From the NCBI GenBank assembly GCA_019423445.1, contig JAHZBJ010000009.1, positions 18,588 to 29,076 on the forward strand: a stretch of DNA of 10,489 nt, read 5' to 3'. This DNA comes from Oscillospiraceae bacterium. Lineage in GTDB: Bacteria; Bacillota; Clostridia; Oscillospirales; Ruminococcaceae. The notes beneath the pieces were generated by a model. That model saw only the letters and a list, made by a program, of their open reading frames with translations, was not told where the DNA came from and made no database searches. A program made the translations under genes and the position numbers. Numbering within the stretch: position 1 is the first letter of the stretch; each line of letters starts with the position of its first letter. Shown here piece after piece: positions 1 through 5,598 of this stretch.

Positions 1-514
1 CCAAGCCGCTGGTTTGACTCCATATGGGGAAATCGTGGCCGAAGGCCTTGGTGATAGTGGCAAGAGGACCAGAAAGGGGATTGAAGATCCAGGACATGAT
101 GATGGCCCCTACCACCAGGGAGATGAGGCTGGGAACGAAAAGGGAAACCTTGAAGAAGGAGGATCCCTTTTTCACCACAAAGGAAAGAAGATAGGAAATG
201 ATGTAAGGCAGGATAAAATCGATGAGGATAAAAAGGATGATGTACCAGAGGGTATTGGCCAGGACTTTGTGCATCACGTCGTCCTGGAGGATCTGGACAA
301 AGTTGTCCAGCCCCACGAACTTCTTGTTGGGGCTCACCATGTTCCACTTGAAAAAGCTGAGATAAAAGGTGTAGATCACCGGCCAGAACATGAATATCGC
401 AAAAACGATGAGGGTGGGGGTAAGAAGCAGGTAGGCCAGAAGCCGCTCCCTGCGGCGGTGCTGCTTTTTGGTGAGCACCCTGGGCTTCCCCGCCCCGGAC
501 AGAATCTTGTTCAA
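1..514 (-). CDS. Sugar ABC transporter permease, MalF/UgpA type (partial, 3' end outside window)
   Basis: This is the N-terminal 171 residues of an inner-membrane permease that would form the channel of a carbohydrate importer together with a second permease, an ATPase and the binding protein encoded upstream. A basic N-terminus (KKQHRRER) is followed by a first helix at about residues 24-50, then the family-typical segment FVGLDNF (65-71), a helix at 86-113 and another at 120-143 ending near WIFNPLSG. The EAA loop that contacts the ATPase lies beyond the window. I chose the TTG start at 514 because a GGAGG motif sits about 8 nt upstream and the in-frame TGA just before it rules out a longer protein; a GTG at 478 is a weaker alternative. 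It begins 16 nt after the isomerase stop codon, so the two are clearly in one operon. The family is secure; the sugar is unknown. Confidence 0.9.
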   Translation of the reverse strand, partial: MNKILSGAGKPRVLTKKQHRRRERLLAYLLLTPTLIVFAIFMFWPVIYTFYLSFFKWNMVSPNKKFVGLDNFVQILQDDVMHKVLANTLWYIILFILIDFILPYIISYLLSFVVKKGSSFFKVSLFVPSLISLVVGAIIMSWIFNPLSGPLATITKAFGHDFPIWSQTSGL

Positions 515-530
515 CCCTTCTCCCTCCCTC

Positions 531-1352
531 TCAGGAATTTTTCAGTTCCAGGAGGGTACGTACTTCCTCCACCATCAGCTGGGTAGTGATATGCTCCCCA
601 GGGGCGTATTCCAGGATCCAGTCCGCCTTGGGGGACTTCTCCTCCATGACCCGGAACAGCTTCCGGAAGTCCTCCCGGCTGTACCGCAGCCCCTCCTCAA
701 ACATGGGCCGGTGGCTGTCAGCATCTCCGGCGTTGTTGTGGAGGTGGTAGGCCTCTACCCGGTCTCCCAGGGCCTCCACCACTCCGGGGATATCCCAGCG
801 GTTGATGATGGCGTGACCCACATCCAGCAGGCACCCCACCGACTTGGGCAGCCGGTCGAACAGAGCAATGAACTCCTCCTGGTCAAACAGAAGGCTGGAG
901 AAAATGTCTTCTCCCACATTCTCCATCAGCAGCTTCATCCCAGTCTCGTCAGCAATCTGGGACATCTCCAGAACGGTGGACACCACATTCTCCTGCATCT
1001 GCTTTTTCACCTCAGGAGGCACCACGCACTGATTGGTGTGCATCACAATGGAGTGGCAAGAAAAAGCGTGATAATACTGGGCGGAATCCCGGAAAGCCTG
1101 GATCGCCGTGCGGTGGGCCTGGCTGTCCAGAGCGGAAGAAGGCTCTATCTCCACGTGAGGGCCATGGAGAGTGGTGTAAAACTCCTTGAACCGCTCTGTT
1201 TGACCCATCATGCCCCGGAGATAATCGGGTTTATCCGAAAAAATGCAAAACTCCACCCCGGCCTGAGCGAAGCGCAGTTTGTCCAGGATGTCATAAAGAT
1301 GGTCATAATTGTTGAAATTGGAGCCGTAGCCGGAAATCACAAGTCTATTCAT
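531..1352 (-). CDS. Sugar phosphate isomerase/epimerase (xylose isomerase-like TIM barrel)
   Basis: A 273-residue cytoplasmic protein of the AP-endonuclease-2/xylose isomerase-like TIM-barrel family, which interconverts or epimerises sugars, keto-acids or inositol derivatives using a divalent metal. Candidate metal and active-site residues occur in the expected order: H63 and H66 (TLHGPH), H105 (VMHTN), E144 (MENVG), D177 and H180 (LLDVGHA), H203/H205 (YHLHNN), D212/H214 and E248 (LEYAPG). Length is normal for the family. The ATG follows an AAAGGA ribosome binding site. It lies between the binding-protein gene and the permease gene, so it probably acts on the imported sugar or its phosphate. 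The exact reaction cannot be read from sequence: members named IolE, IolI, hydroxypyruvate isomerase and L-ribulose-5-phosphate 3-epimerase share this fold. Confidence 0.85.
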   Translation of the reverse strand: MNRLVISGYGSNFNNYDHLYDILDKLRFAQAGVEFCIFSDKPDYLRGMMGQTERFKEFYTTLHGPHVEIEPSSALDSQAHRTAIQAFRDSAQYYHAFSCHSIVMHTNQCVVPPEVKKQMQENVVSTVLEMSQIADETGMKLLMENVGEDIFSSLLFDQEEFIALFDRLPKSVGCLLDVGHAIINRWDIPGVVEALGDRVEAYHLHNNAGDADSHRPMFEEGLRYSREDFRKLFRVMEEKSPKADWILEYAPGEHITTQLMVEEVRTLLELKNS

Positions 1353-1368
1353 GTTTTCTGTCCTTTCC

Positions 1369-1385
1369 GCCGCCCCCCTGGCGGC
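1369..1385 (-). other. Small GC-rich hairpin just upstream of the isomerase ribosome binding site
   Basis: GCCGCC and GGCGGC (1369-1374 and 1380-1385) form a perfect 6-bp stem with a 5-nt loop. It ends a few bases before the AAAGGA ribosome binding site of the isomerase gene. It is not followed by T's, so it is not a terminator. It could protect the processed 5' end of the downstream mRNA or modulate translation. This role is inference. Confidence 0.4.
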
Positions 1386-1394
1386 TGTCCTCTG

Positions 1395-1433
1395 AAAAAC
1401 GGGGAGAGAAGCGTCCGGCCTCTCTCCCCGTTT
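1395..1433 (-). terminator. Intercistronic hairpin/attenuator after the binding-protein gene
   Basis: A perfect 13-bp inverted repeat (arms 1421-1433 and 1397-1409, loop of 11 nt) is followed on the minus strand by GTTTTTC. It lies in the 109-nt gap between the solute-binding protein gene and the isomerase gene. Such hairpins are common behind binding-protein genes. They cause partial termination and protect the upstream mRNA from 3' decay, so the binding protein is made in excess over the permeases. With only five T's, partial read-through is likely, and no separate promoter was obvious in the gap. Confidence 0.75.
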
Positions 1434-1461
1434 GCTCCACAGCTTTTTGAAAAGGGTCCGG

Positions 1462-2778
1462 TCAGCCGGCCGCCATCATCTCGTTGGCCTTGTTCTGCAT
1501 CTCAGTCAGAGCCTCCTGGGCGCTGACCGAGCCGTTCATGATGGTGTCCCGCATATCCAGCAGTCCCTGCTCGATTTCCAGTCCCACGTCTCCGGGGAAG
1601 GCCACGAAGGGAACCACGTCGCTAACCTGCTCCATGGGACCCACCAGCAGGGGGTTCTCCTCCAGGTAAGCCTGGAATTCAGGCATGGCCTGGGAGTCGA
1701 TGCTGGGGGGAAGATAACCGGTAGCCTTGGTCCAATCCAGGTAGGCTTCCTTGGAGGTGCTGTACTTGATCCACTCCCAAGCGCCTTCCTTTGTCTCCTC
1801 ATCCAGAGCGGTGATGGCAAGGAAGCTGCCGCCAACAGGGACTCTGGGGGTCTTGCCCTCATAGACGGGCATGGGGCCGGTGGCCATCTCGAAGTTGGCG
1901 CCCGCCTGGATGCCGGCGCTCCAACCCACGGTGGCGCCGATCATGGCGATCTTGCCGCTGGTGAAAGCCTCTTTGATGGCCTCGCCGGTGACATAGGTGG
2001 CAGCCTTATCCACATTGATCAGGTCAGCCATAGCCTGGAGGGCCTCAGCGCCCTCAGCAGAGGCAAAGGTAGCGGTCATGGTGCCGTCGTCGTTGTACTC
2101 CACCATACGGCCGCCGTTGGACTCGATCTCCCACTGCTCCAGCCAGAAGTCGGTGGAAGCAGCCATGGCCAGACCATACTCTCCGGTGTTGGCCTTCACC
2201 TGGCGGGCCCAGTCATACAGCTCCTCGACGGTCTCGGGGAGGGTGGTGGTGTCAATGCCGGCCTGCTCCAGCAGGTCGCAGTTGTAATACATAATGGGGC
2301 AGCTGAAGGAATAGGGGATACCGGCCACCTGGCCGTCGGTGGTGGTGCACAGTTCCACGATGTTGGGCAGGTAGTTGTCCAGATAGGCGCTGTCGATCTC
2401 CTTAATATCGGTGACTTCATAGTTTTCAGCCAGGAAGTTCAGCCAGGAGTAACCCACCTGGATCACGGCAGGGGCTTTGCCAGCCGCCGCTTCCGCCATA
2501 AGCTTCTGCATGATTCCCTTATAGGCGTCGGTCATAAAGACGGGCTTAACTTCGTAGCGGTCCTGGCTCTCGTTGAAGGCTTTGGCATAGGCTTCGATGG
2601 TGGGGCCGCCGGCGTTCTCCGAGTTCCGGTGCCAGTACTCAATAACAATCCGGTCTCCGGTGGTGCTACCTTCGGCAGTGGAGCCGCTCTCCTGAGCAGA
2701 GCTGGCGTCGGATGATCCGCAGGCGGTGCAGGCCAGCAGCATCATGCAGGCCATCAGGATTGCTGCCAATCGTTTCAT
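1462..2778 (-). CDS. Extracellular solute-binding protein family 1 (sugar ABC transporter lipoprotein)
   Basis: A 438-residue lipoprotein that would capture a carbohydrate outside the membrane and pass it to the permease encoded two genes downstream. The signal peptide (MKRLAAIL...) ends in a lipobox; C17 (LLAC) fits the consensus best, although C20 (CTAC-GSS) is also possible. A Ser/Thr/Gly-rich linker to about residue 41 precedes the mature domain. Family 1 hallmarks include VGGSFLAIT (315-323), a WEWIKYSTSKEAYLDWT segment (335-350) and TGYLPPS (353-359). Length is typical. The ATG has an AAGGAGG ribosome binding site 7-8 nt upstream. It is the first gene of the minus-strand operon, expressed from a near-consensus promoter at 2937-2965. 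Overall form is close to UgpB/MalE-like proteins, but no residue pattern lets me name the sugar. Confidence 0.93.
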   Translation of the reverse strand: MKRLAAILMACMMLLACTACGSSDASSAQESGSTAEGSTTGDRIVIEYWHRNSENAGGPTIEAYAKAFNESQDRYEVKPVFMTDAYKGIMQKLMAEAAAGKAPAVIQVGYSWLNFLAENYEVTDIKEIDSAYLDNYLPNIVELCTTTDGQVAGIPYSFSCPIMYYNCDLLEQAGIDTTTLPETVEELYDWARQVKANTGEYGLAMAASTDFWLEQWEIESNGGRMVEYNDDGTMTATFASAEGAEALQAMADLINVDKAATYVTGEAIKEAFTSGKIAMIGATVGWSAGIQAGANFEMATGPMPVYEGKTPRVPVGGSFLAITALDEETKEGAWEWIKYSTSKEAYLDWTKATGYLPPSIDSQAMPEFQAYLEENPLLVGPMEQVSDVVPFVAFPGDVGLEIEQGLLDMRDTIMNGSVSAQEALTEMQNKANEMMAAG

Positions 2779-2834
2779 TTTCTTTCCTCCTTGTGTCCTT
2801 CCGTTGTTTCTTTTGCCATGATTTGTTCTTTTTA

Positions 2835-2929
2835 AGATGCGAATTCAATTTCTTTATTGATTCAGAAACGAAAAGTTTTTCTTAAAAAGAAAATCATTTT
2901 CATAGCTTTCTCTTTCTCTTTTCGCATCT
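2835..2929 (-). promoter_or_regulatory. Structured 5' leader / paired AGATGCGAA sites before the binding-protein gene
   Basis: TTCGCATCT (2921-2929) and AGATGCGAA (2835-2843) are a perfect 9-bp inverted repeat with 77 nt between arms. The upstream arm lies at or next to the predicted transcription start, so in the mRNA the very 5' end could pair with bases about 86-95 and close a long stem. As DNA, the arm centres are 86 bp apart, about eight helical turns, which would also suit two operator half-sites bound by a DeoR-family oligomer with looping. The two explanations cannot be separated from sequence alone. Chance occurrence is possible but not very likely for nine consecutive bases placed here. 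Confidence 0.4.
2862..2903 (-). CDS. Possible 13-codon leader ORF in the transporter mRNA
   Basis: An ATG at 2903 opens a 13-codon frame (MKMIFFLRKTFRF, stop TGA) inside the roughly 150-nt leader of the binding-protein mRNA. The sequence ahead of it is purine-rich (GAGAAAGAGAAAGCT) but is a poor Shine-Dalgarno match. The codons are AT-rich like the surrounding leader, so there is no coding signature. It could be an upstream ORF or pure chance; I lean to chance. Confidence 0.15.
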   Translation of the reverse strand: MKMIFFLRKTFRF

Positions 2930-2936
2930 CAACTTG

Positions 2937-2965
2937 ATTATATAGAGAAAAAATAGGTTCGTCAA
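2937..2965 (-). promoter_or_regulatory. Sigma-A promoter of the sugar transporter operon
   Basis: On the minus strand TTGACG (2960-2965) and TATAAT (2937-2942) are separated by exactly 17 nt, a near-perfect housekeeping promoter. The start of transcription would fall near 2930, leaving a leader of about 150 nt before the binding-protein gene. Such a strong core promoter normally needs tight repression, which fits the divergently encoded DeoR regulators. Confidence 0.85.
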
Positions 2966-3005
2966 GGGAAAATCATATGTGTTATGCAAAATCTTTGTAA
3001 AATTC

Positions 3006-3034
3006 TTGATTTTTTTATGGATTTGTTCTATAAT
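3006..3034 (+). promoter_or_regulatory. Sigma-A promoter of the DeoR regulator pair
   Basis: TTGATT (3006-3011) and TATAAT (3029-3034) are spaced by 17 nt on the plus strand. Transcription would start near 3041, giving a 70-nt leader before the first DeoR gene. It is divergent to the transporter promoter, with the two -35 elements about 40 bp apart, close enough for a single regulator complex to influence both. Confidence 0.85.
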
Positions 3035-3052
3035 TTCAGAAAAGAAATTCTG
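3032..3052 (+). promoter_or_regulatory. Candidate operator: nested palindromes at the DeoR promoter start site
   Basis: AATTTC-N6-GAAATT (3032-3049) and the nested CAGAA-N6-TTCTG (3037-3052) overlap the end of the -10 element and the predicted start of transcription. A protein bound here would block the promoter, so it is a reasonable autoregulatory operator. The bases are AT-rich, so a chance palindrome is possible. Confidence 0.3.
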
Positions 3053-3110
3053 CTTCTGTTTTTCTGGTGTTTCGATTCAAAAAAGAAAGATCAGAGGAGG
3101 GCCATCCACC

Positions 3111-3893
3111 ATGAACAAAAGCCAGCGTCAGGAAAAAATCCTCCAGGTACTGGCCGCCAGCGGCACCGTCATGGTATCCCAGCTGGCGGCGGAAATGGGC
3201 ACCTCCATGGTCACCATCCGCCATGATTTGGAGGATCTGGCCCGGGAGGGCCGGGTGCTGCGTTCTCACGGGGGCGCCGTCCTCCGGGAACACCCCACCC
3301 TGGACCCTCAGTCCGCCCTTCCCCGGCTCCCTGTTCCCCGGATCCCCAACCTGGAGCAAAAAGAGGCGGTGGCCCGGGAGGCGGTAAAGCTCCTTGCGGA
3401 TGATGACTCCATTTTCCTGGGGGGCGGCACCACTTTTTACGTTTTTGCACGGCTCCTCAAGACCTTCCCCAACCTGAAGATCGTCACCACCAACCTCAGC
3501 GCCGCCTGCGAACTGGCCCCTTACAACCGGAACATCTACTTCATCGGCGGGGAGCTGGTGGAGATGAACGGCATCATCTACACCGGAGGCCCCAAACTTC
3601 CCATGGAACTGGATAAGGTCTTTGTCAACAAGGCCTTTATCGGAGTCAGCGGCCTGGACCTGAAGGTGGGGCTCACCATTTACGACCTCTCCCAGTTCAG
3701 CCTTTACGCCTGCGCCCGGAAAATCGCCCAGAATGTCATTCTCCTCTGCGACCACACCAAATTCGGCTACCAAAGCGCCCACAAGATCGGTCCGGTGGAG
3801 GACATTGTGGACACCATTGTCACCAACCGCCAGGTAGACCCCAGCTATCCCAGGGAGATGACCCGGCGGAATATCCGGTTCATTACCGTCTGA
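3111..3893 (+). CDS. DeoR/GlpR-family transcriptional regulator (first of a tandem pair)
   Basis: A 260-residue cytoplasmic repressor-type protein. Residues about 5-57 form the DeoR winged helix-turn-helix, with the classical TIRHDL (35-40) and RSHGGAV (51-57) motifs. The C-terminal domain is the sugar-phosphate sensor: phosphate-loop GGGTT (104-108), VTTN (125-128), GGEL (146-149), the segment KVFVNKAF (169-176), and DHTKFG (214-219). All canonical effector-site residues are present, so it probably senses a phosphorylated sugar produced from the imported substrate. The start is the ATG at 3111, because an AGAGGAGG ribosome binding site lies 10 nt upstream; the frame is open back to 2979, but that part is AT-rich, contains the promoter and precedes the helix-turn-helix. 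It is divergent to the transporter operon, its likely target. Confidence 0.92.
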   Translation: MNKSQRQEKILQVLAASGTVMVSQLAAEMGTSMVTIRHDLEDLAREGRVLRSHGGAVLREHPTLDPQSALPRLPVPRIPNLEQKEAVAREAVKLLADDDSIFLGGGTTFYVFARLLKTFPNLKIVTTNLSAACELAPYNRNIYFIGGELVEMNGIIYTGGPKLPMELDKVFVNKAFIGVSGLDLKVGLTIYDLSQFSLYACARKIAQNVILLCDHTKFGYQSAHKIGPVEDIVDTIVTNRQVDPSYPREMTRRNIRFITV

Positions 3894-3920
3894 CCCGGCC
3901 CGCCGAAAGGAGAGACTGTC

Positions 3921-4712
3921 ATGCTGCCTTTGGAGCGCATCGAAAAAATCAAAGCTATTCTCCACGATGAGGAGGAAACCTCCATCAGCCGCCTGGCGGA
4001 TTCCTTGGGGGTCTCCCGGTCCACTGCCTACCGGGACCTGATTCAGCTGCGCCGGGAAGGCCTTATCACCATGAACGAAGGCCGGGTACGTTTGGTGAAA
4101 AGCGCCCGCTCCGGCCCCTTCCGTTCCGAGGATCCCCTTTGGCTGGCCCAACGGAATATTCCTGCTCTGGACAGCATCGCCTCGGCAGCCCTCTCCTTAA
4201 TCCGGGAGGTGGACAGCGTTTTCATCGGTGAAAGCCTGGTGTGCTACCTGCTGGCCCAGAAGATTCGGGCCCAGACCCGGCTGAAAAACCTGACAGTAGT
4301 AACCAACAACTTCAACGTAGCCATCGAGCTTTCCTCCAGCATCAAACACCTCTACCTCATTGGGGGGGAACTGCTCCAGAACGTGGAGAATCTCTATACC
4401 GGAGGGCCCAAATTCACCAGCAACCTCAATTCCATCTTTGTCAACAAGGCCTTCACCTCGGTGGACGGGGTGGACATCCAGGCCGGTTACACCATGCAGG
4501 ATCTCTCCCAGCTGAATATTCTCTCCCATCTGCCGGACTTCGCTGCCCAGTCCATCTTTCTGGCAGTGTCCCAGAAGTTCGGCTACCGCTCGGTACACCA
4601 GCTGGCCGCCCTGGATTTCGGGGACATCCTCATCACCGACAGCGGCCTCTCCGCCGTCCATCGGGAGGTCTTTTCCGCCCTGGAAAAACCCCGGCTGCTC
4701 CTGGCGCCGTAA
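3921..4712 (+). CDS. Divergent DeoR-family regulator (second of the tandem pair)
   Basis: A 263-residue paralogue of the gene just upstream, 27 nt after it and behind its own GAAAGGAG ribosome binding site. The helix-turn-helix is recognisable (RLADSLGVSRSTAYRDL, 24-40), but TIRxDL has become TAYRDL and the HGGA wing motif is missing. In the sensor domain the two proteins share GGEL, YTGGPK, VNKAF, DLSQ and KFGY. However, the phosphate loop GGGTT of the first protein is GESLV here (103-107), and the CDHTKFG segment is AVSQKFG (215-221). The effector pocket is therefore probably altered or non-functional. It may respond to a different ligand, or act as a ligand-blind partner in a heteromer with its neighbour. 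Family assignment is firm, function is inferred. Confidence 0.88.
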   Translation: MLPLERIEKIKAILHDEEETSISRLADSLGVSRSTAYRDLIQLRREGLITMNEGRVRLVKSARSGPFRSEDPLWLAQRNIPALDSIASAALSLIREVDSVFIGESLVCYLLAQKIRAQTRLKNLTVVTNNFNVAIELSSSIKHLYLIGGELLQNVENLYTGGPKFTSNLNSIFVNKAFTSVDGVDIQAGYTMQDLSQLNILSHLPDFAAQSIFLAVSQKFGYRSVHQLAALDFGDILITDSGLSAVHREVFSALEKPRLLLAP

Positions 4713-4721
4713 CAGCAAAGA

Positions 4722-4761
4722 AAAGCAGCCCGGCGATCCGTTGGGATCGCCGGGCTGCTTT
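4722..4761. terminator. Bidirectional rho-independent terminator between the DeoR pair and the XRE-cupin gene
   Basis: A perfect 18-bp stem (4722-4739 with 4744-4761) has a four-base loop GTTG. The core is AGCAGCCCGGCGATCC. On the plus strand the stem runs into TTTCTGTTT, and on the minus strand into TTTTCTTTG, so it can end both convergent transcripts. A smaller GC hairpin (CCGGGC/GCCCGG, 4768-4784) sits on the XRE-cupin side. Confidence 0.92.
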
Positions 4762-4804
4762 CTGTTTCCGGGCACCTGGCCCGGGGATGGGGCGTTTGCC
4801 CTTC

Positions 4805-5422
4805 TCAGTCCTTAAAAGTATGCTCCCGGTCCTTTTTGGGGTCCAGGATGGTGGGGTTGCCGTAGGCAGTGGCCTGTTCGTTGATAACGGTGAGGAAAGT
4901 GGCAGGTCCCCCCACCGCCACCTGGGCATGGGACATCCGGGGATCGAAATAGAGGCTGTCCCCTTCCTCCAGGATCAGCTCATGGTCCCCCAGCAGCACC
5001 TTGACGGTGCCCTTGAGGACAAAGTTGAACTCCTGGCCGCTGTGGCAGAAGTACTCCGGCTCCTCTGTGATGGGCTCAATGTTGACGATCATAGGCTCCA
5101 TCTCCCGGCCCACATAGTTGGTCGCCAGAGAACTGAAACGGTAGCCGGGATAGCGTTCAATCTCCAGGCCCGCGCCCCGCTTCACCAGGGCGTAGGTGCG
5201 CATCTTGGGGGGCTTGCCGGTGAGAAGCAGGGTGGGGTCCACCTGGAACAGGGCGGCGGCGCCGTAGAGCACCCCCACGGGGATGTCGTCTTTCCCCTCC
5301 TCGTACCGCTTGTAGTCCTCAATGCAGACTCCCAGCTGCATGGCCACATCTTCCAGGCTCATTTCCAGCACTTCCCGGAGCTCCTTGATCCGCTTGGCGA
5401 TCTGGATTACCTGCTCGTTCAT
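4805..5422 (-). CDS. XRE-family regulator with C-terminal cupin domain
   Basis: A 205-residue cytoplasmic DNA-binding protein with a small-molecule-binding cupin. Residues about 8-65 are a Cro/C1-type helix-turn-helix (IKELREVLEMSLEDVAMQLG onward). The cupin occupies about 105-185. Cupin motif 1 is seen as CHSGQEFNFVLKG (126-138) with H127 and E131; the first His of the usual HxH is F125. Motif 2 is GDSLYFDPRMSH (154-165) with H165. I chose the ATG at 5422 because AAAGGAG lies 9 nt upstream; the in-frame ATG at 5464 is only a few bases from the predicted transcription start and has no good ribosome binding site. In other Clostridia such proteins often neighbour acyl-CoA ligase genes, from memory; here it stands alone between two terminators. 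Its ligand and targets are unknown. Confidence 0.88.
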   Translation of the reverse strand: MNEQVIQIAKRIKELREVLEMSLEDVAMQLGVCIEDYKRYEEGKDDIPVGVLYGAAALFQVDPTLLLTGKPPKMRTYALVKRGAGLEIERYPGYRFSSLATNYVGREMEPMIVNIEPITEEPEYFCHSGQEFNFVLKGTVKVLLGDHELILEEGDSLYFDPRMSHAQVAVGGPATFLTVINEQATAYGNPTILDPKKDREHTFKD

Positions 5423-5478
5423 CCCAAAGCACTCCTTTCCTTCCGCCGGTCCCCGGCGATTCATTCTTTCTTTGTTTC

Positions 5479-5487
5479 AGTATACCA
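5479..5487 (-). promoter_or_regulatory. Extended -10 promoter of the XRE-cupin gene
   Basis: On the minus strand TGGTATACT gives an extended -10 (TGn followed by TATACT at 5479-5484). There is no convincing -35 at 17 nt, which is normal for extended -10 promoters. Transcription would start near 5472, about 50 nt ahead of the start codon. The element overlaps an imperfect repeat (ACC-TTT-GGT) that might bind the regulator itself. Confidence 0.6.
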
Positions 5488-5528
5488 AAGGTTGCTTCAA
5501 AAGGAAAGAGGATATAGGCTGCGGCAGC

Positions 5529-5575
5529 AAAAAAGCCGCCTGCTCCGCCCTCGGGAAAAGGCAAAAGCAGGCAGC
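5529..5575 (-). terminator. Rho-independent terminator of the ECF sigma operon
   Basis: On the minus strand GCTGCCTGCT (5566-5575) pairs with AGCAGGCGGC (5535-5544), ten pairs with one G-T wobble, and is followed directly by six T's (5529-5534). It lies 24 nt past the stop codon of the last gene of the operon, and just upstream of the XRE-cupin promoter, so it insulates the two units. Confidence 0.88.
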
Positions 5576-5598
5576 TGCGTGAGTCTCTGAGTGCCCCG

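Noticed and set aside
14..586. Plus-strand open frame of 190 codons
   Set aside because: It is antisense to the permease, which has clear membrane helices and family motifs; the frame's product is polar, without motifs, and has no ribosome binding site.
468..1526. Plus-strand open frame of 352 codons
   Set aside because: It lies antisense to the isomerase and runs through the intercistronic hairpin. The long frame results from GC-biased codons of the real gene.
1432..2715. Plus-strand open frame of 427 codons
   Set aside because: It mirrors the solute-binding protein gene; product is Gly/His/Leu-rich without recognisable domains.
2979..3110. N-terminal extension of the first DeoR gene
   Set aside because: The in-frame extension contains the -35 and -10 elements, is AT-rich and lies before the ribosome binding site at 3093-3100.
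2779..3110. Catabolite-repression (cre) site in the divergent intergenic region
   Set aside because: I looked for TGWAANCGNTNWCA-like sequences near both promoters and found no acceptable match.
3036..4151. Minus-strand open frame of 371 codons
   Set aside because: Antisense to both DeoR genes, which have clear family motifs and ribosome binding sites; it also crosses the promoter region.
5423..5464. Earlier ATG for the XRE-cupin gene
   Set aside because: No good ribosome binding site, too close to the predicted transcription start, and the added residues precede the helix-turn-helix without resemblance to the family.
4241..5590. Plus-strand open frame of 449 codons
   Set aside because: It passes through the second DeoR gene, a strong bidirectional terminator and the antisense of the XRE-cupin gene.
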